Origin: Actinomycetota bacterium
GTDB lineage: Bacteria > Actinomycetota > Acidimicrobiia > IMCC26256 > PALSA-610
Reading direction: 5' to 3'
Assembly (NCBI GenBank): GCA_005779345.1
Contig: SXJQ01000068.1
Span: 1 to 13,482 of the forward strand
Length of the DNA: 13,482 bases
The notes below the pieces were generated by a model. That model worked only from the letters and a program-made list of their open reading frames with translations. It did not search any database and was not told the DNA's origin. The translations under genes and the position numbers were made by a program. Within the stretch, counting starts at the first letter, position 1. Each line of letters starts with the position of its first letter. This document shows, one piece after another, positions 12,949 to 13,482 of this stretch.

Positions 12949-13482
12949 CTACGACACCGACGCGCCGTCGATGTAGCTCCGCAGCGCGAACCCGCTGCCG
13001 CCGCTCCCGGCGCCACCGGTGCCACCCGTGCCGCCGTCGACGCCGGCGCTGCCGTTCTGGCCCGCATAACAGCCGTTCGAGTTCGACAACTCCGCAGCAC
13101 CCGAGTTGCCGCGCGTTCCGCCGCCGCCGGCCGCGCCGCCCGCGCCGCCCGACCCGCCGGCTCCGATCGCGCCCTGGGTGCCCTTCGTCAGCGTTACCGA
13201 CGACGTCGACACGGTGCCCGTGCCGTTCTCGTAGATCGCGATCGACGGGCCGCCGGAACCGCCGCCGCCACCGCCGCCGCCACCGCCACCGGAACCGCCG
13301 CCGCCACCGCCGCCGGAGCCGTTCTCCTGGCCGGTGTCGCAGTTGCCGCCGTTGCCACCGGTCCCGCCGGTGCCTCCACCCGACCCGGCACCGCCGTTGC
13401 CGCCGTTGCCACCGTTGCCGGCCACGATCGTCGCGGTCGTGACGGTGACCGTCGAGTTGTGGACGTAGATGCCGAAGCTGCC
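12949..13482 (-). CDS. Glycine-rich PGRS-like repeat protein, C-terminal part (5' end outside window)
   Basis: The last 177 residues of a longer protein, open to the window edge; the GTG at 13425 is only an internal valine. It alternates glycine-rich blocks (GNGG, GGAG, GTGG and runs of up to eleven Gly) with beta-strand segments. These are FGIYVHNSTVTVTTATIV at the edge, then IAIYENGTGTVSTSSVTL, then a shortened FALRSYIDGASVS that ends at the TAG stop. The strands look like rungs of a right-handed beta-helix, and the glycine blocks like PGRS or polyglycine loops, as in surface adhesin-like proteins of actinobacteria and myxobacteria. Two cysteines lie in the loops (GNCDTG, NGCYAG). It is convergent with the lipoprotein gene ending at 12941. 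Export is likely but its signal peptide would be outside the window. Confidence 0.75.
   Translation of the reverse strand, partial: GSFGIYVHNSTVTVTTATIVAGNGGNGGNGGAGSGGGTGGTGGNGGNCDTGQENGSGGGGGGGSGGGGGGGGGGGSGGPSIAIYENGTGTVSTSSVTLTKGTQGAIGAGGSGGAGGAAGGGGTRGNSGAAELSNSNGCYAGQNGSAGVDGGTGGTGGAGSGGSGFALRSYIDGASVS

Noticed and set aside
10652..12976. 774-codon plus-strand open frame antisense to UnbV
   Set aside because: Composition is that of a shadow frame (runs of Arg, Gly and Val), it crosses the divergent promoter, and both genes it overlaps have recognisable domains or lipoboxes.

Overview
The window is very GC-rich DNA with GTG starts, TANNNT-type -10 boxes, many lipoproteins with Ser/Thr/Ala-rich linkers and a glycine-rich PGRS-like protein. 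Together these point to a free-living, high-GC actinobacterium, most likely of the Acidimicrobiia (Ilumatobacter-like). That placement is inference from style; no rRNA or other phylogenetic marker is present. Eleven protein genes are supported, one of them cut by the window end. At least ten encode products that carry a signal peptide, a lipobox or membrane segments; the start of the eleventh lies outside the window.

Left part (1-2680): a non-coding stretch with a terminator-like hairpin, then two tandem paralogous transcription units. Each has a near-identical promoter (GGATGATT-N13-TTGACA-N17-AARGAT), a long leader, a GTG-started secreted protein with four cysteines (269 and 280 aa), and a strong GC hairpin terminator. 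The family is not one I recognise.

Middle (2748-7705, + strand): two translationally coupled lipoproteins (the second with an LppX/LprG-like N-terminal domain), a secreted protein with seven TolB/PD40-type beta-propeller blades plus C-terminal beta domains, and a membrane-anchored protein with a low-complexity stalk. This run ends at two tandem 53-bp repeats, each folding into a nested hairpin, in the gap between convergent genes.

Right part (7831-12941): a minus-strand operon reads, in transcription order, an UnbV-type lipoprotein (seven FG-GAP/VCBS repeats plus an ASPIC/UnbV domain), an UnbU/RnfD-like polytopic membrane protein fused to an extra C-terminal domain, and a histidine-rich lipoprotein with an HxH motif. 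UnbV and UnbU homologues are best known as unexplained accessory genes of enediyne antibiotic clusters; here there is no enediyne polyketide synthase in view. Divergent from this operon, across only 46 bp, is a lipoprotein gene with a terpenoid-cyclase-toroid-like motif. Both divergent genes have a TANNNT box 6-7 bp before the start codon, suggesting leaderless transcripts. That lipoprotein gene ends 7 bp from a convergent glycine-rich gene, and a perfect 11-bp stem hairpin lies inside its own coding sequence.

The best candidate for an undescribed system is the UnbV-UnbU-HxH lipoprotein operon with its divergent partner: an envelope module built from a predicted calcium-binding propeller, a flavin-site-less RnfD-like membrane protein and one or two lipoproteins.
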